This document shows positions 49,328-58,941 of a stretch of DNA of 64,000 nucleotides, piece by piece (the first letter of the stretch is position 1; each line of letters starts with the position of its first letter). A program made the translations under genes and the position numbers. The notes beneath the pieces were generated by a model, which saw nothing but the letters and a program-made list of their open reading frames with translations, searched no databases and was not told the DNA's origin. The stretch spans positions 7,329,001 to 7,393,000 of the forward strand of contig NZ_CP017659.1 of NCBI RefSeq assembly GCF_015326965.1, given 5' to 3'. This DNA comes from Paenibacillus sp. JZ16. GTDB taxonomy: Bacteria > Bacillota > Bacilli > Paenibacillales > Paenibacillaceae.

Positions 49328-50221
49328 TTATTTCAGACTTTGGCGGTACTTCAACGGTGTCGTGCCAATCACCTTTTTGAATAGACGGATGAAATAAGAC
49401 GGATTGGAGATACCGACGTTATGGCCTATTTGTTCGATGGACAGCGAAGTCGTTTGAAGGAGCCGGCAAGCGATTTTTATTCTCCTTGCGGTGAGATATT
49501 GGGAAATACTGCTGCCCGTTTCATTTTGAAACAAACGGGATAGGTAAAACTTCGATAAATGCATGGCCTCTGCTATATCGTCCAGCTTAACATCTTCGTG
49601 ATAATGGGATTCGATCCACTGCATCATCTGCTCGGCATAACCCATTTGGCGCAGATTGAGAGCACGGGTGCCTTCTGGTTGATTCCGTTGAAGCAAGAAA
49701 GATAGGGCATTAAGAATTTGCAAAATAAGCATTAGCGAATACTCAAAACCGGTCTCCCCTGTTGAGCTGCTGATTTGAGTATTCTTTTCATGTACGGCGA
49801 AAACGTGCTCTAAATAATCAAATGTGTCGCTGAGATTAACAGCCGGCAAGGCGTGGTCTCCCTGCCATAATTCAACGAAAGTGGAATGAAGCGACCGAAA
49901 CGGGCGGAGTTTCTCTTCAAATGCGTAAGGGTCGAAATGAATTTTGGAGCGAATATAAGGCTGCTCCGGGCTGATATTGGCATAAACCTTGTGCAACTGA
50001 AACGGCTGAAAGAAAAAGAGCATATTGCGTCGGATCTCGTATGTTTTCTGATTCACGATGATTGTTCCGTTTCCTTCGTGAACGACGAGGATCTCGCAGC
50101 ATTGATGCCAATGATAGAAGCCGGAGAATGGACCTGTTGATACACTGCGGTGATCCCATATCAGCGTCTTATCGTTTAGTGGAACCCGTTCGAATAAATA
50201 ACGCACGTTTATCGCTCCCAC
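49328..50221 (-). CDS. AraC-family transcriptional regulator, 297 aa
   Basis: The N-terminal cupin-like sensing domain (GFYHWHQCCEILVVHEGNGTIIVN) is followed by two C-terminal helix-turn-helix motifs: KLDDIAEAMHLSKFYLSRLF and SIEQIGHNVGISNPSYFIRLFKKVIGTTPLKYRQ. It probably binds a sugar or uronate and controls the divergent GH88 gene across a 135-nt intergenic region. No signal peptide. The start ATG (complement of 50219-50221) follows AGGAGTGGGAGCGATAA. Confidence 0.92.
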   Translation of the reverse strand: MGAINVRYLFERVPLNDKTLIWDHRSVSTGPFSGFYHWHQCCEILVVHEGNGTIIVNQKTYEIRRNMLFFFQPFQLHKVYANISPEQPYIRSKIHFDPYAFEEKLRPFRSLHSTFVELWQGDHALPAVNLSDTFDYLEHVFAVHEKNTQISSSTGETGFEYSLMLILQILNALSFLLQRNQPEGTRALNLRQMGYAEQMMQWIESHYHEDVKLDDIAEAMHLSKFYLSRLFQNETGSSISQYLTARRIKIACRLLQTTSLSIEQIGHNVGISNPSYFIRLFKKVIGTTPLKYRQSLK

Positions 50222-50356
50222 TCCTCATTTATGGTTCAAGTATAGCGCGATCATGGCAAGATTTGAATATTTTTCAACTAAGACTGAAAACAATTGTTAG
50301 ATGACCGGCGGTATACTTTAAGCGTATAAGGCAAATGGAGGAAGGAAGAGAACCCG

Positions 50357-51508
50357 ATGTTAAACGTGAATGAACTTAATTGGATTAACGAGGTAATGAA
50401 CAAAGTGAAGTTGAAAATGGAGCGGGTGAGCGAGAAATCACGCGACAAAATTCCGTACACCACGCTGCAAGGGGTACACGACGACCGATCGGTACATAAC
50501 CCCTCCAATACCGTCGCAGATGGCATCAATTGGTGGACGAACGGTTACTGGGCGGGCATGATGTGGCTTATGTATCATGAAACTGGCGATGATAAGTACA
50601 AGGATATCGCTGCCGTTTCAGAGAAGAAACTGGACCAATGCTTTGCCGATTATTACGGGCTGCATCATGATGTGGGCTTTATGTGGCTTCCGACCAGCGT
50701 GGCAAGTTATAAGGTTACGAAAAATGCGGAGTCCCGTAAGCGAGCGTTGCATGCGGCAAATTTATTGGCAGGCCGGTTCAATTTGGCCGGCGGATATATA
50801 CGGGCATGGAATGATCTGGATGAAGGGGATACCCGGGGATGGGCAATCATTGACTGTATGCTGAATATTCCCCTTCTATATTGGGCCTCTGAAGAGACGG
50901 GGGATCCCCGGTTCGCTCAAATTGCTGTAAAGCATGCTGACACAACTATGCAGGCATTTGTGAGGCGGGACGGCTCCGTGAATCATATCGTTGAATTTGA
51001 TCCTGCTAACGGTGGGGTTATTCGAACATACGGCGGACAGGGTTACGAGGAAGGATCCTCCTGGACGAGAGGCCAAGCCTGGGGACTATATGGGTTTATC
51101 ATGAGTTATCGGCATACGGGAAAGCGAGAATATTTAGATACAGCCAAGCGAATTGCCCACTATTTCATCGCAAATATACCGGAGGACGGAATCATTCCGG
51201 TCGATTTTAGGCAACCTCCAGAACCGAAGCTAGAGGACGACACCGCCGCCGCCATTGCAGCTTGTGGATTGATTGAAATCGCAAAGTCGGTTGGCGCGTA
51301 TGAGCAGGAACTTTATCTGAAGTCGGCAATTAAACTGCTCAAAACTTTGGATTTGCGCTGTGATTGGACGGATCGCACCGATGCGCTTGTCCAATACGGT
51401 TCGGCTTCATACCACGCGCAACACCATCACCATCCGATCATATACGGTGATTTTTATTTCATGGAGGCGATATTTAAATTGAAAAGACACGATTTCTATT
51501 TGTGGTAG
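50357..51508 (+). CDS. GH88 unsaturated glucuronyl hydrolase, 383 aa
   Basis: An (alpha/alpha)6-barrel enzyme of family GH88, which removes 4,5-unsaturated uronic acid from oligosaccharides made by lyases. Likely catalytic acids are Asp105 (HHDVGFMW) and Asp166 (GWAIIDCMLN). The segments YGGQGYEEGSSWTRGQAWGLYGF and the C-terminal QYGSASYHAQHHHHPIIYGDFY are typical. There is no signal peptide, so it acts on imported oligosaccharides. ATG 50357 follows GGAGGAAGGAAGAGAACCCG. It opens the polysaccharide locus. Confidence 0.93.
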   Translation: MLNVNELNWINEVMNKVKLKMERVSEKSRDKIPYTTLQGVHDDRSVHNPSNTVADGINWWTNGYWAGMMWLMYHETGDDKYKDIAAVSEKKLDQCFADYYGLHHDVGFMWLPTSVASYKVTKNAESRKRALHAANLLAGRFNLAGGYIRAWNDLDEGDTRGWAIIDCMLNIPLLYWASEETGDPRFAQIAVKHADTTMQAFVRRDGSVNHIVEFDPANGGVIRTYGGQGYEEGSSWTRGQAWGLYGFIMSYRHTGKREYLDTAKRIAHYFIANIPEDGIIPVDFRQPPEPKLEDDTAAAIAACGLIEIAKSVGAYEQELYLKSAIKLLKTLDLRCDWTDRTDALVQYGSASYHAQHHHHPIIYGDFYFMEAIFKLKRHDFYLW

Positions 51509-51627
51509 TCCAAACGTCCATTTGTGAAAAAGCGATATCTCACTGAAACGGGTTTTAGAAACTATGTTAAAATGAGATTGAATTGACGGGTGCATGATAT
51601 TTTCACTGAATTCAAGGAGATATCCCC

Positions 51628-53415
51628 ATGAGAAGTATGAACTTTCGGCTGATGGTGTTCTTTTGCAGCCTGCTTATTCCGACGCTTGTGATGATGGGGA
51701 TCTATTCGTACCGTCTGGCATCTTCCGTAGTAGAAGAGAAGACCAGCGCCGCCGTTTTGAACTCACTGGAACAGAAAGCGAAAAATTTGGAAGTTAAAAT
51801 GCAAGCCTATAAAAAATACATGGATTTGGTCATCTATACGCCGGAATTCTTGAATGTTGTCAAATCCAACAGCTTCGATAAAACGTCCTATAGTACAACC
51901 CGCGCCTACCGGGAATTGAAAGAGATCCTTGATGCTATATTTTTCGAGGACGACATGGTGAAAGCGTTTGCGGTGTATAAAAATGAAGAACTGGTCTATA
52001 AGTACGGCAATGACATTGTGGACGAAGAGAAATTCAAGCAAAATCCCATCTATACTCAGACCAAAGCCGCCAACGGTGCCCTATATTTCGGAGGCACGCT
52101 GAAGTTGGGACTCCAGCACGGTGAGGAAAACCTGTATATCGGTTACGGCCGGGAGCTTATCGATTATAATTCGGTTGACAATACGGACTTGGGAAGTGTG
52201 TTTTTGTTCATGGATATTCGAAGCTTCTCCGTCCTTATCGACGATATCCACGAAATGTCGTTCATTACGGATAACGAAGGTCATGTGCTCGCATCGCCGG
52301 ACTCATCCCAAATATTCACCAACATCAAGGATAGGCCAAAATACAGGAAGGCGTATGAGAGCAATGCAAGCGGGTATTATGTGGACGGATCGGATAGCGG
52401 CAACTTCGTCATCACTTATTATACGTTGCCGAATTGGAATTTAAAAATTGTGCAAGTCATGCTGCGCAAAGAAATCATCGGAGAAACGAGCAATATTCTG
52501 TTTGCGACGATGAGCGTTTCCTTGCTGATCTTTGTACTTCTCGTCATCACCGCGTTACTTCTGTCCAGAAATGTCTCCAAGCCCGTCAAACAAATCAAAG
52601 AGGCCATGAAAAAAATTCAGGCCGGCGACTTTGATACGAGGCTGGACGTGAAATCCCGGGACGAATTCGGCAGCATTGCAGTAAGCTTGAATTTCATGGC
52701 CGTTCAGCTCAAGGGACTGCTGGACAAGCTGATCCAAGAGGAAAGAAGAAGAAGCGAAACCGAGTTCAGTATGCTGCAATATCAGATCAACCCCCATTTT
52801 CTGCATAATGTATTAGCGACGATAAGGCTGTCCGCGGTATCGAATCACGATCCGGACACGGCGGAGATGCTGCAGAAACTGTCAAGGCTTTTAAGACGTA
52901 CGCTGGCCAACGCAGGGAGGATGGTTACCCTGGAAACGGAGCTGTGTAATATTCGGGATTTCGTAGACATTCAGAAGGTGCTGTCTAACGAAAATATCAG
53001 AATGGTTTATGAGATCGTTGAGCCTTCAGTCAACTGCTTGATCCCGAACATGCTGCTTCAACCGCTAGTTGAGAACACAATCATTCACGGCTTTGGAGAA
53101 GGGATGAGCGCCCCCGAGATTCGAATCTCTTCGCATCTGGATCACGATGGGCTTCAACTAATTGTTGAGGACAACGGAATAGGGATGACCGAAGAAACGA
53201 TGAAAAGGCTTCAAGAAAATAAACATCAGAATGGGATGTCCTATAACAGTATTGGGATCATGAATGTGAACAGGCGGATCAAGCTCTACTTTGGCGACGA
53301 CAGCGGCTTGTTTTTCGAGAGAGCGGAAGGAAGGGGCACCAAGGCTATCATCGTTTTGAAGACTTCCACAGACGGCGGAGGAACACGCTATGAAAAAAAT
53401 TCTGCTGGTAGATGA
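51628..53415 (+). CDS. YesM-type sensor histidine kinase, 595 aa
   Basis: Membrane-bound sensor kinase. Two membrane segments (about residues 7-28 and 292-314) flank an extracellular Cache-like domain, then a HAMP linker (SKPVKQIKEAMKKIQAGDFD). A His_kinase segment with His390 (QYQINPHFLHNVLATI) and an ATPase domain (NTIIHGFGEG, VEDNGIGM, SIGIMNVNRRI) follow. It overlaps the YesN-type gene by 26 nt. Such pairs respond to external pectin or xylan fragments and switch on the adjacent ABC transporter. ATG 51628 follows AAGGAGATATCCCC. Confidence 0.94.
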   Translation: MRSMNFRLMVFFCSLLIPTLVMMGIYSYRLASSVVEEKTSAAVLNSLEQKAKNLEVKMQAYKKYMDLVIYTPEFLNVVKSNSFDKTSYSTTRAYRELKEILDAIFFEDDMVKAFAVYKNEELVYKYGNDIVDEEKFKQNPIYTQTKAANGALYFGGTLKLGLQHGEENLYIGYGRELIDYNSVDNTDLGSVFLFMDIRSFSVLIDDIHEMSFITDNEGHVLASPDSSQIFTNIKDRPKYRKAYESNASGYYVDGSDSGNFVITYYTLPNWNLKIVQVMLRKEIIGETSNILFATMSVSLLIFVLLVITALLLSRNVSKPVKQIKEAMKKIQAGDFDTRLDVKSRDEFGSIAVSLNFMAVQLKGLLDKLIQEERRRSETEFSMLQYQINPHFLHNVLATIRLSAVSNHDPDTAEMLQKLSRLLRRTLANAGRMVTLETELCNIRDFVDIQKVLSNENIRMVYEIVEPSVNCLIPNMLLQPLVENTIIHGFGEGMSAPEIRISSHLDHDGLQLIVEDNGIGMTEETMKRLQENKHQNGMSYNSIGIMNVNRRIKLYFGDDSGLFFERAEGRGTKAIIVLKTSTDGGGTRYEKNSAGR

Positions 53416-55030
53416 CAATAAGAAAATACTGGAACTGCTCCGCTCAATCATCCCTTGGCAAGAATCCGGTTTCTGTCTGGCCGGACTGGCTGCGGACGGA
53501 AGCGAAGCGCTCAAGCTGGCGAAAGATGCGAACATCGACATCCTCATTACGGATTTGCGGATGCCCGTCATGGACGGAATCGAGCTGATCCGCCGCTTCC
53601 GGGAGTTATGTCCGCATGCAAAGATTCTCGTGCTCAGTTCGTATAACGAGTTCAATATGGTTAGAGAAGCCTTCAAGCTGGGCTCCAACGAATATATCTT
53701 AAAGACCGAGTTGAATCCGGAAGTGTTCATCCAACTGCTGAATCAGTTTGCGGAAGAGATCGATTCGGACAAAGAAGAGAGAACATTCGGCAAACCGGCG
53801 GACAAGGTCGCCCGTCACGGCCGGACGGACGACAGCCGTCGGGAGTTGTACGTAAACAGGCATTATATAAAGGGTAGCTTGTTGAATCAACTCGTGCGTG
53901 GATATGTAAAGGATGAAGATCTGTTGCATAAGGACTTGATCTCTCTGGATATCCAAATGACCATAGGATGCTGCAGAGTCATGCAGATTAGTGCGGATAA
54001 TTTCAACAGCTTGATGAAGAACGTATGGAATGGGGATGAACAATTTTTTTCGTTTGCGGTCCTGAACATTATGGACGAGGTGATTCGCGCTTTTTATACG
54101 GCAGACTGTTTCTATACCTCGTCCGGGGAGTTTGTCGTCGTTTGTTATGCGCCGCAACCGGAGTCGCTATCCGGCTCTAACCTGTTCGAGACTGTTTTTG
54201 TTCAATTGAAGAAAGCCTTGTCGAATTATTTGAAGGTCAAAATATCGGGGGGGTTGTGCCTGATGCCCGGGGATACGTCCAGCTTGAAAAAGCTGTACGA
54301 AGATGCCTGCTCCGCGTGCCGGTCCAAGTTTATTTATGGACAGGGAAAGCTGCTTTGCGGTGTAAACGTAAACGTTTGCTCCAAGTCCCGCAGTCGCTCG
54401 ATGCGAATCGCGGAAAGGGTCGAATATCTTCGGAGCGCGTTGAAGAGCATGAATTCGGGTCTTTTGCGCAATGCGTATGAGATTTTGTGTTTGGAGGAAT
54501 CGGAAGTTGATATCCAGGAGTACGGAGAGGTTACCAGACTTTTCGAGAAGTATTTAATCGTGATCGACGAGTTCGCAGAAGTCAATGGCATGTCGCAGGT
54601 TTGTGGCACCTATCTCTCCAGCTTTGACGATAACAATTACGACACCTGGTCGGTTGAGCAGTTGAACCAATGGCTCAAGAGCTTGTTGAACGTAATCGCC
54701 GGCCAGTTCGTCACCTATAATGATACCGTCTCCAGGGTCATTGTGTATGTCAGGGATCACTACGCTCAGAATATTTCTCTTCAATCGGTTGCCGAGGAGG
54801 TAGGGATGAACCGGTCCCAACTGAGCAAGCTTATCAAAAAGGAACTTGGGGTCACTTTTCCCGAGTACTTGAATAGCATCCGACTGGACAAAGCCAAGGA
54901 ATTGATCGCCGGAAGCCGATACAAACTGTATGAAATCGCAGAAAAGTGCGGCTACAGCAACTTTGAGCATTTCAGTCGGGTGTTCAAGAAGGTGACGGGA
55001 AGTTCGCCGAAGGAATGGGTACGAGGGTAG
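53390..55030 (+). CDS. YesN-type response regulator with AraC HTH, 546 aa
   Basis: The N-terminal receiver domain has the acidic pair D8-D9 (LLVDDN), phospho-acceptor Asp55 (LITDLRMPVMDGIEL) and Lys in YILKTE. A ~290-residue linker follows. The C-terminus has two AraC-type HTH motifs: SLQSVAEEVGMNRSQLSKLIKKELGVTFPEY and KLYEIAEKCGYSNFEHFSRVFKKVTGSSPKEW. Activated by the overlapping YesM kinase, it likely induces the transporter and glycosidase genes that follow. A terminator lies behind it. Confidence 0.94.
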   Translation: MKKILLVDDNKKILELLRSIIPWQESGFCLAGLAADGSEALKLAKDANIDILITDLRMPVMDGIELIRRFRELCPHAKILVLSSYNEFNMVREAFKLGSNEYILKTELNPEVFIQLLNQFAEEIDSDKEERTFGKPADKVARHGRTDDSRRELYVNRHYIKGSLLNQLVRGYVKDEDLLHKDLISLDIQMTIGCCRVMQISADNFNSLMKNVWNGDEQFFSFAVLNIMDEVIRAFYTADCFYTSSGEFVVVCYAPQPESLSGSNLFETVFVQLKKALSNYLKVKISGGLCLMPGDTSSLKKLYEDACSACRSKFIYGQGKLLCGVNVNVCSKSRSRSMRIAERVEYLRSALKSMNSGLLRNAYEILCLEESEVDIQEYGEVTRLFEKYLIVIDEFAEVNGMSQVCGTYLSSFDDNNYDTWSVEQLNQWLKSLLNVIAGQFVTYNDTVSRVIVYVRDHYAQNISLQSVAEEVGMNRSQLSKLIKKELGVTFPEYLNSIRLDKAKELIAGSRYKLYEIAEKCGYSNFEHFSRVFKKVTGSSPKEWVRG

Positions 55031-55067
55031 AGTGATGAAACAAACCTCATCATAAAGCGGTCGGAAG

Positions 55068-55102
55068 CACCACTCCCACTATAGTTAAGGGAGTGGTTTT
55101 TG
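55068..55102 (+). terminator. Terminator after the YesN-type gene
   Basis: A stem CCACTCCC / GGGAGTGG with an 11-nt loop is followed by TTTTTT. It separates the regulatory pair from the ABC transporter operon. Confidence 0.88.
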
Positions 55103-55222
55103 CGTTCAGCGGCGGCTCTTATTTGGTCTCGGAGTCACAAAACATCAAGAAAACCACCACAAAATATCATTCAATTGCGCCCGGCACCTTGTTACACTTA
55201 TCCCACAAGGAGTTGATAGAGA

Positions 55223-56179
55223 ATGAAAGCGAGAGAAATGACAACAGGCGCAGTCAAGCGGCAAGGCCCGACCCTTCCGGCACCTATCGCGAAAATCGTA
55301 AAGCAAAAGTACCTCTTCCTGTTGCTTTTGCCGGGCTTGGTTTACTTTTTTATTTTTAAATATTACCCGATGTATGGGGTAACCATTGCGTTCAAGGAAT
55401 ATGATCCGAACCTTGGCATCATCAACAGTCCCTGGGCAGGGCTAAAGTACTTCCAACGGCTGTTCGAGACGCCCTATATCCTCACTTTGGTCGAAAACAC
55501 ATTAAAAATCAGTCTTCTGAAGATCATACTTGGTTTTCCGGCCCCGATCCTATTCGCTTTATTATTAAACGAAATCACGCACACTTTATTTAAAAGAACG
55601 CTGCAAACGATCTCTTATCTCCCCCACTTTCTGTCCTGGGTCGTTGTGGCGGGGGTCGCGTTTCAAATTTTTTCTCCCAGTTATGGACTTTATGGGTATA
55701 TATACAATTTGTTCGGATGGGAAACGGGGGTTCCGCTGGCGGATACAGACACCTTCATCCCGATTCTGATCGGTACGGATATTTGGAAAGAAATCGGATA
55801 TGGCAGCATTATTTATTTGGCTGCGCTCGCGGGTATCGGGAGCGAGATGTATGAAGCGGCAAGGATTGACGGTGCGGGTCGGTTTAAGCAATGCCTGTAC
55901 ATCACGCTGCCGAGCCTGATTCCCATTATCTCGATGATGTTTATCCTCCGGCTGGGAAATATTTTGGACGGCGGCTTCGATCAGATCTTTAATTTGTATT
56001 CGCCAGCCGTATATGGCGTATCGGATATTATCGACACGTATGTCTATCGGATTGGCTTGGAAAATTTCGAATATAGCTTCTCGACAGCCGTAGGCTTGTG
56101 CAAGTCGGTCATCGGGGCCGTATTGGTGGTCTCAGCCAACTGGGTGGTCGGCAAATTTACGGAACGCAGTATTTGGTAA
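55223..56179 (+). CDS. ABC sugar transporter permease, LplB type, 318 aa
   Basis: A binding-protein-dependent permease with six membrane segments, beginning after a basic cytoplasmic tail (KQKYLFLLLLPGLVYFFIFKYYPMYG). The EAA loop that docks the ATPase is EAARIDGAGRFKQCLYITLP (about residues 212-231). It imports oligosaccharides with the following permease and lipoprotein. No ATPase is encoded here; a shared MsmX-type ATPase is normally used. ATG 55223 follows AAGGAGTTGATAGAGA. Confidence 0.94.
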   Translation: MKAREMTTGAVKRQGPTLPAPIAKIVKQKYLFLLLLPGLVYFFIFKYYPMYGVTIAFKEYDPNLGIINSPWAGLKYFQRLFETPYILTLVENTLKISLLKIILGFPAPILFALLLNEITHTLFKRTLQTISYLPHFLSWVVVAGVAFQIFSPSYGLYGYIYNLFGWETGVPLADTDTFIPILIGTDIWKEIGYGSIIYLAALAGIGSEMYEAARIDGAGRFKQCLYITLPSLIPIISMMFILRLGNILDGGFDQIFNLYSPAVYGVSDIIDTYVYRIGLENFEYSFSTAVGLCKSVIGAVLVVSANWVVGKFTERSIW

Positions 56180-56191
56180 GGGGATATTCAG

Positions 56192-57079
56192 ATGAAAATT
56201 AGAAAAAGTTTGTCCGAGAAAACCTTTGATCTGTTCAACGCCGTGTTCATGATTGCCTTATGCCTTACGATTGTATTCCCTTTCTGGCAACAGATCGTCA
56301 TCTCCTTTAGCCCGCCGGGTGAAGCAAATAGTATCGGTCTGCATCTGTATCCGGAAAACCCGACAATGGATGCGTATAAACGGATTTTTGCCGGCGGCAC
56401 CATTTTGAAAGCGTATTTTTGGACGATTTTGAGGACGGTGCTGGGAACGTTATTGACGTTATTGGTAACGGCCATGATGGCTTATCCGCTCTCCAAAAAA
56501 TGGTTTTATGGGCGTCCTTTATGGATGGGGCTTGTCGTATTCACGATGTTTTTTAGCGGAGGATTGGTTCCGACCTTCTTGCTGGTGCGGGATCTTCATA
56601 TGATCAATACGATTTGGGCCTTGGTTCTTCCGGGTTTATGCAGTGCTTGGAACATTCTGATCATTCGAAACTTTTTTGTATCGATCCCGGAGGAAGTAGA
56701 GGAGAGCGCAAAGATCGATGGAGCGAATGATTTGTATGTCTTTTACAAAATTATTATACCTCTGTCAACTCCAGTCTTGGCAACCGTAGCCTTGTGGACG
56801 ATGGTCTTCCATTGGAACTCATGGTTCGATGCCTTGATCTACAATACTAACGGACAGATTAAGGTGCTGCAGATGCTGCTGAGGGAAGTCCTGCAGGATG
56901 CAAATATGATGACGGATGCAAGCATGCTGATGGATCCGGCGTCGGAAGGCAGTCATTATACGCCGGAATCGGTCAAGGCTGCGATCTTAATGCTCGTTGT
57001 TACTCCGATCCTGTGCGTATATCCCTTCTTGCAGAAATATTTTGTGAAGGGCATCATGATCGGGGCCGTAAAGGGATAA
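56192..57079 (+). CDS. ABC sugar transporter permease, LplC/YtcP type, 295 aa
   Basis: The second permease of the importer, with six membrane segments (NAVFMIALCLTIVFPFWQQIV onward). The EAA-type loop is EESAKIDGANDLYVFYKIIIPLSTPVL. Its C-terminal end FVKGIMIGAVKG is typical of the family. It starts 12 nt after the first permease with GGGGATATTCAG as ribosome binding site, so the two are cotranscribed. Confidence 0.94.
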   Translation: MKIRKSLSEKTFDLFNAVFMIALCLTIVFPFWQQIVISFSPPGEANSIGLHLYPENPTMDAYKRIFAGGTILKAYFWTILRTVLGTLLTLLVTAMMAYPLSKKWFYGRPLWMGLVVFTMFFSGGLVPTFLLVRDLHMINTIWALVLPGLCSAWNILIIRNFFVSIPEEVEESAKIDGANDLYVFYKIIIPLSTPVLATVALWTMVFHWNSWFDALIYNTNGQIKVLQMLLREVLQDANMMTDASMLMDPASEGSHYTPESVKAAILMLVVTPILCVYPFLQKYFVKGIMIGAVKG

Positions 57080-57130
57080 TACCGAACATGAATAGAATTC
57101 GGATTCTCTGTTTTCTCAAACCGTTTATAG

Positions 57131-57148
57131 CGACAATGTCGTTATAAT
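57131..57148 (+). promoter_or_regulatory. Palindrome next to a -10-like box before the solute-binding protein gene
   Basis: An 11-nt palindrome CGACAATGTCG is followed directly by TTATAAT. No good -35 box is seen. It may be an operator or processing signal that raises expression of the binding protein. Confidence 0.35.
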
Positions 57149-57176
57149 AGATTAATTATCAGAATTAAAGGGGGTA

Positions 57177-58799
57177 ATGCGTTTGTTAATCAAAAGGATG
57201 ATTGTCGCATCTCTTGCGGCAGTAATGTTGGTGGGTACGCTGGCCGGCTGCTCGGGTAAGGACAACGAATCTTCGGCATCCGGTTCTTCGACAACGCCAA
57301 TGAGTAAGAATTACAACTTCAAGATGCTCGGAATGCGCCTCACGCCAAATAAGGATTCTGAGATCATGAAGAAGTTTAACGAGAATCTGGGGGGGCATAC
57401 GCTGGAGGTGACGGGGGTTCCCGACCCGGATTATCTCGCCAAAATTCAATTGCTGCTGTCGGCTCAGGATTTGCCGGATATCTTCTTGACCTGGAGCAAT
57501 CAAATCGTGTTGGAAAAGGCAACGGCAAGATTTACGGAAGACGAGTTCAAGCAGTACATGCCGGATGTGTATAACCTGGCACTTAAAAACTTCGAAAACA
57601 ACGGGTACTCAAAGGAAAGTATGTTCTCGCGAATGATGGTGGACGGCAAATTCGCCGGAGTGGGCGTAGGGCAGCAACTCTTGCAGACGCCATACGGAAT
57701 GATTGTTCGCACCGACATGTTGGATTCTCTCGGAAAGCCGATGCCGCAGACGATTGCGGATTGGGATGACGTGTTCAAGGCCTATAAAGAGAAATATCCG
57801 GACAAATATCCCCTTGCGGCCAGAGGCAAGGACTGGATCGTCGGGGCGTTCCGATGGCAGATGGGAGCATACGGCGTGTCCGTGGACGGCTGGCATCTTA
57901 AAGACGGAAAACTGATGTATGGTCCCTTTATGACCGAAATGAGAGAGGCTCTGGCCCAATTACAGCAATGGTATAAAGAGGGGTATATCAATCCCGAATG
58001 GGTGACGATGGACTCCAACACGTATAATAATGAATTTTACAATGGCAATACCTTATTCATGCAAGTGGCCAGTACGACGGGGAATGTTGTGAAACCGCCG
58101 TATATTCCGGGCTCTCCGCCCGACCTGGCAGCTGCGAAAATCCCGGGAATTCAGCTTGAGTGGGGGCCATATCCGACATTAGGCCAGGGGGAAAAGCCCA
58201 TTTATGTCGCGTCCGATTTGTTGAACGGGACCAATTTCCTGGCGTTCGGAAGCCATTTAGAAAAGGATCGGGACAAACTGCATGCTGCCATGGAAGTCGT
58301 CAATCAAACGTTGGGCAAAGATATGATCATCCTGCGGAATTATGGAATCGAAGGGAAAACGTTCGATTATGTCGATGGTGCCCCGGTGATCAAGGCGGAA
58401 CTGAACAATGACGATGCCAAGCAGAAAGAAGGCTTCGGTTGGATGGGAGCCTTGTCCCAGCTTGGAAACGACTGGGACCTGGCAAAGGATTTCATGCCGA
58501 AAGCCGTCAAAGATCAGTTGGCCACATTGATTGAAGATCCGAATGGCGTTTACGGGGCGAATAACCTGGCGGTAACGGTAACCACTCCTCCGGGGCCGAT
58601 TACCTCGCCATCGGGCGAAGATCTGAACGTTATGAACAAAGCGATGTTCGACCAGTGGATGACATTGTACACCCAGATCATCGCGGGCAAGAAGTCGCTG
58701 GAAGACTACGACGCATTTGTCGAGCAATGGAAAAAGCAAGGCGGCGATGATATGACGGAAGCCGTAAATCGGCTCTATCTGAAGGATTGGAAGCAATGA
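57177..58799 (+). CDS. ABC transporter extracellular solute-binding lipoprotein, LplA type, 540 aa
   Basis: The signal peptide RLLIKRMIVASLAAVMLVGTLAGC has its lipobox Cys at residue 25, so the mature protein is anchored outside the membrane. It is a family 1-like solute-binding protein (SAQDLPDIFLTWSNQIV, PQTIADWDDVFKAYKEKYPD) that captures oligosaccharides for the two permeases upstream. Length and layout are typical for the LplA/YtcQ group. The ATG lies 6 nt after AAAGGGGGTAATGCG (start region at 57177, TTG). Confidence 0.93.
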   Translation: MRLLIKRMIVASLAAVMLVGTLAGCSGKDNESSASGSSTTPMSKNYNFKMLGMRLTPNKDSEIMKKFNENLGGHTLEVTGVPDPDYLAKIQLLLSAQDLPDIFLTWSNQIVLEKATARFTEDEFKQYMPDVYNLALKNFENNGYSKESMFSRMMVDGKFAGVGVGQQLLQTPYGMIVRTDMLDSLGKPMPQTIADWDDVFKAYKEKYPDKYPLAARGKDWIVGAFRWQMGAYGVSVDGWHLKDGKLMYGPFMTEMREALAQLQQWYKEGYINPEWVTMDSNTYNNEFYNGNTLFMQVASTTGNVVKPPYIPGSPPDLAAAKIPGIQLEWGPYPTLGQGEKPIYVASDLLNGTNFLAFGSHLEKDRDKLHAAMEVVNQTLGKDMIILRNYGIEGKTFDYVDGAPVIKAELNNDDAKQKEGFGWMGALSQLGNDWDLAKDFMPKAVKDQLATLIEDPNGVYGANNLAVTVTTPPGPITSPSGEDLNVMNKAMFDQWMTLYTQIIAGKKSLEDYDAFVEQWKKQGGDDMTEAVNRLYLKDWKQ

Positions 58800-58841
58800 T
58801 AGGCTCGCAAGGCCGCTGATTTGATGTTGTGATTTAATCTA

Positions 58842-58902
58842 TTAGGCAGGAGGAGAAGTCAAGCGCGGTTTGACAACTTCTTCTGCCTATAAAATTTTTT
58901 CA
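58842..58902 (+). terminator. Terminator-like hairpin after the solute-binding protein gene
   Basis: An imperfect stem AGGCAGGAGGAGAAGTCAA / TTGACAACTTCTTCTGCCT with a short GC loop is followed by ATAAAATTTTTTC. It may reduce readthrough into the GH97 gene. Confidence 0.75.
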
Positions 58903-58941
58903 TAGAAAGAGTTATTACTCAATATGGAGAGAGGGTACATC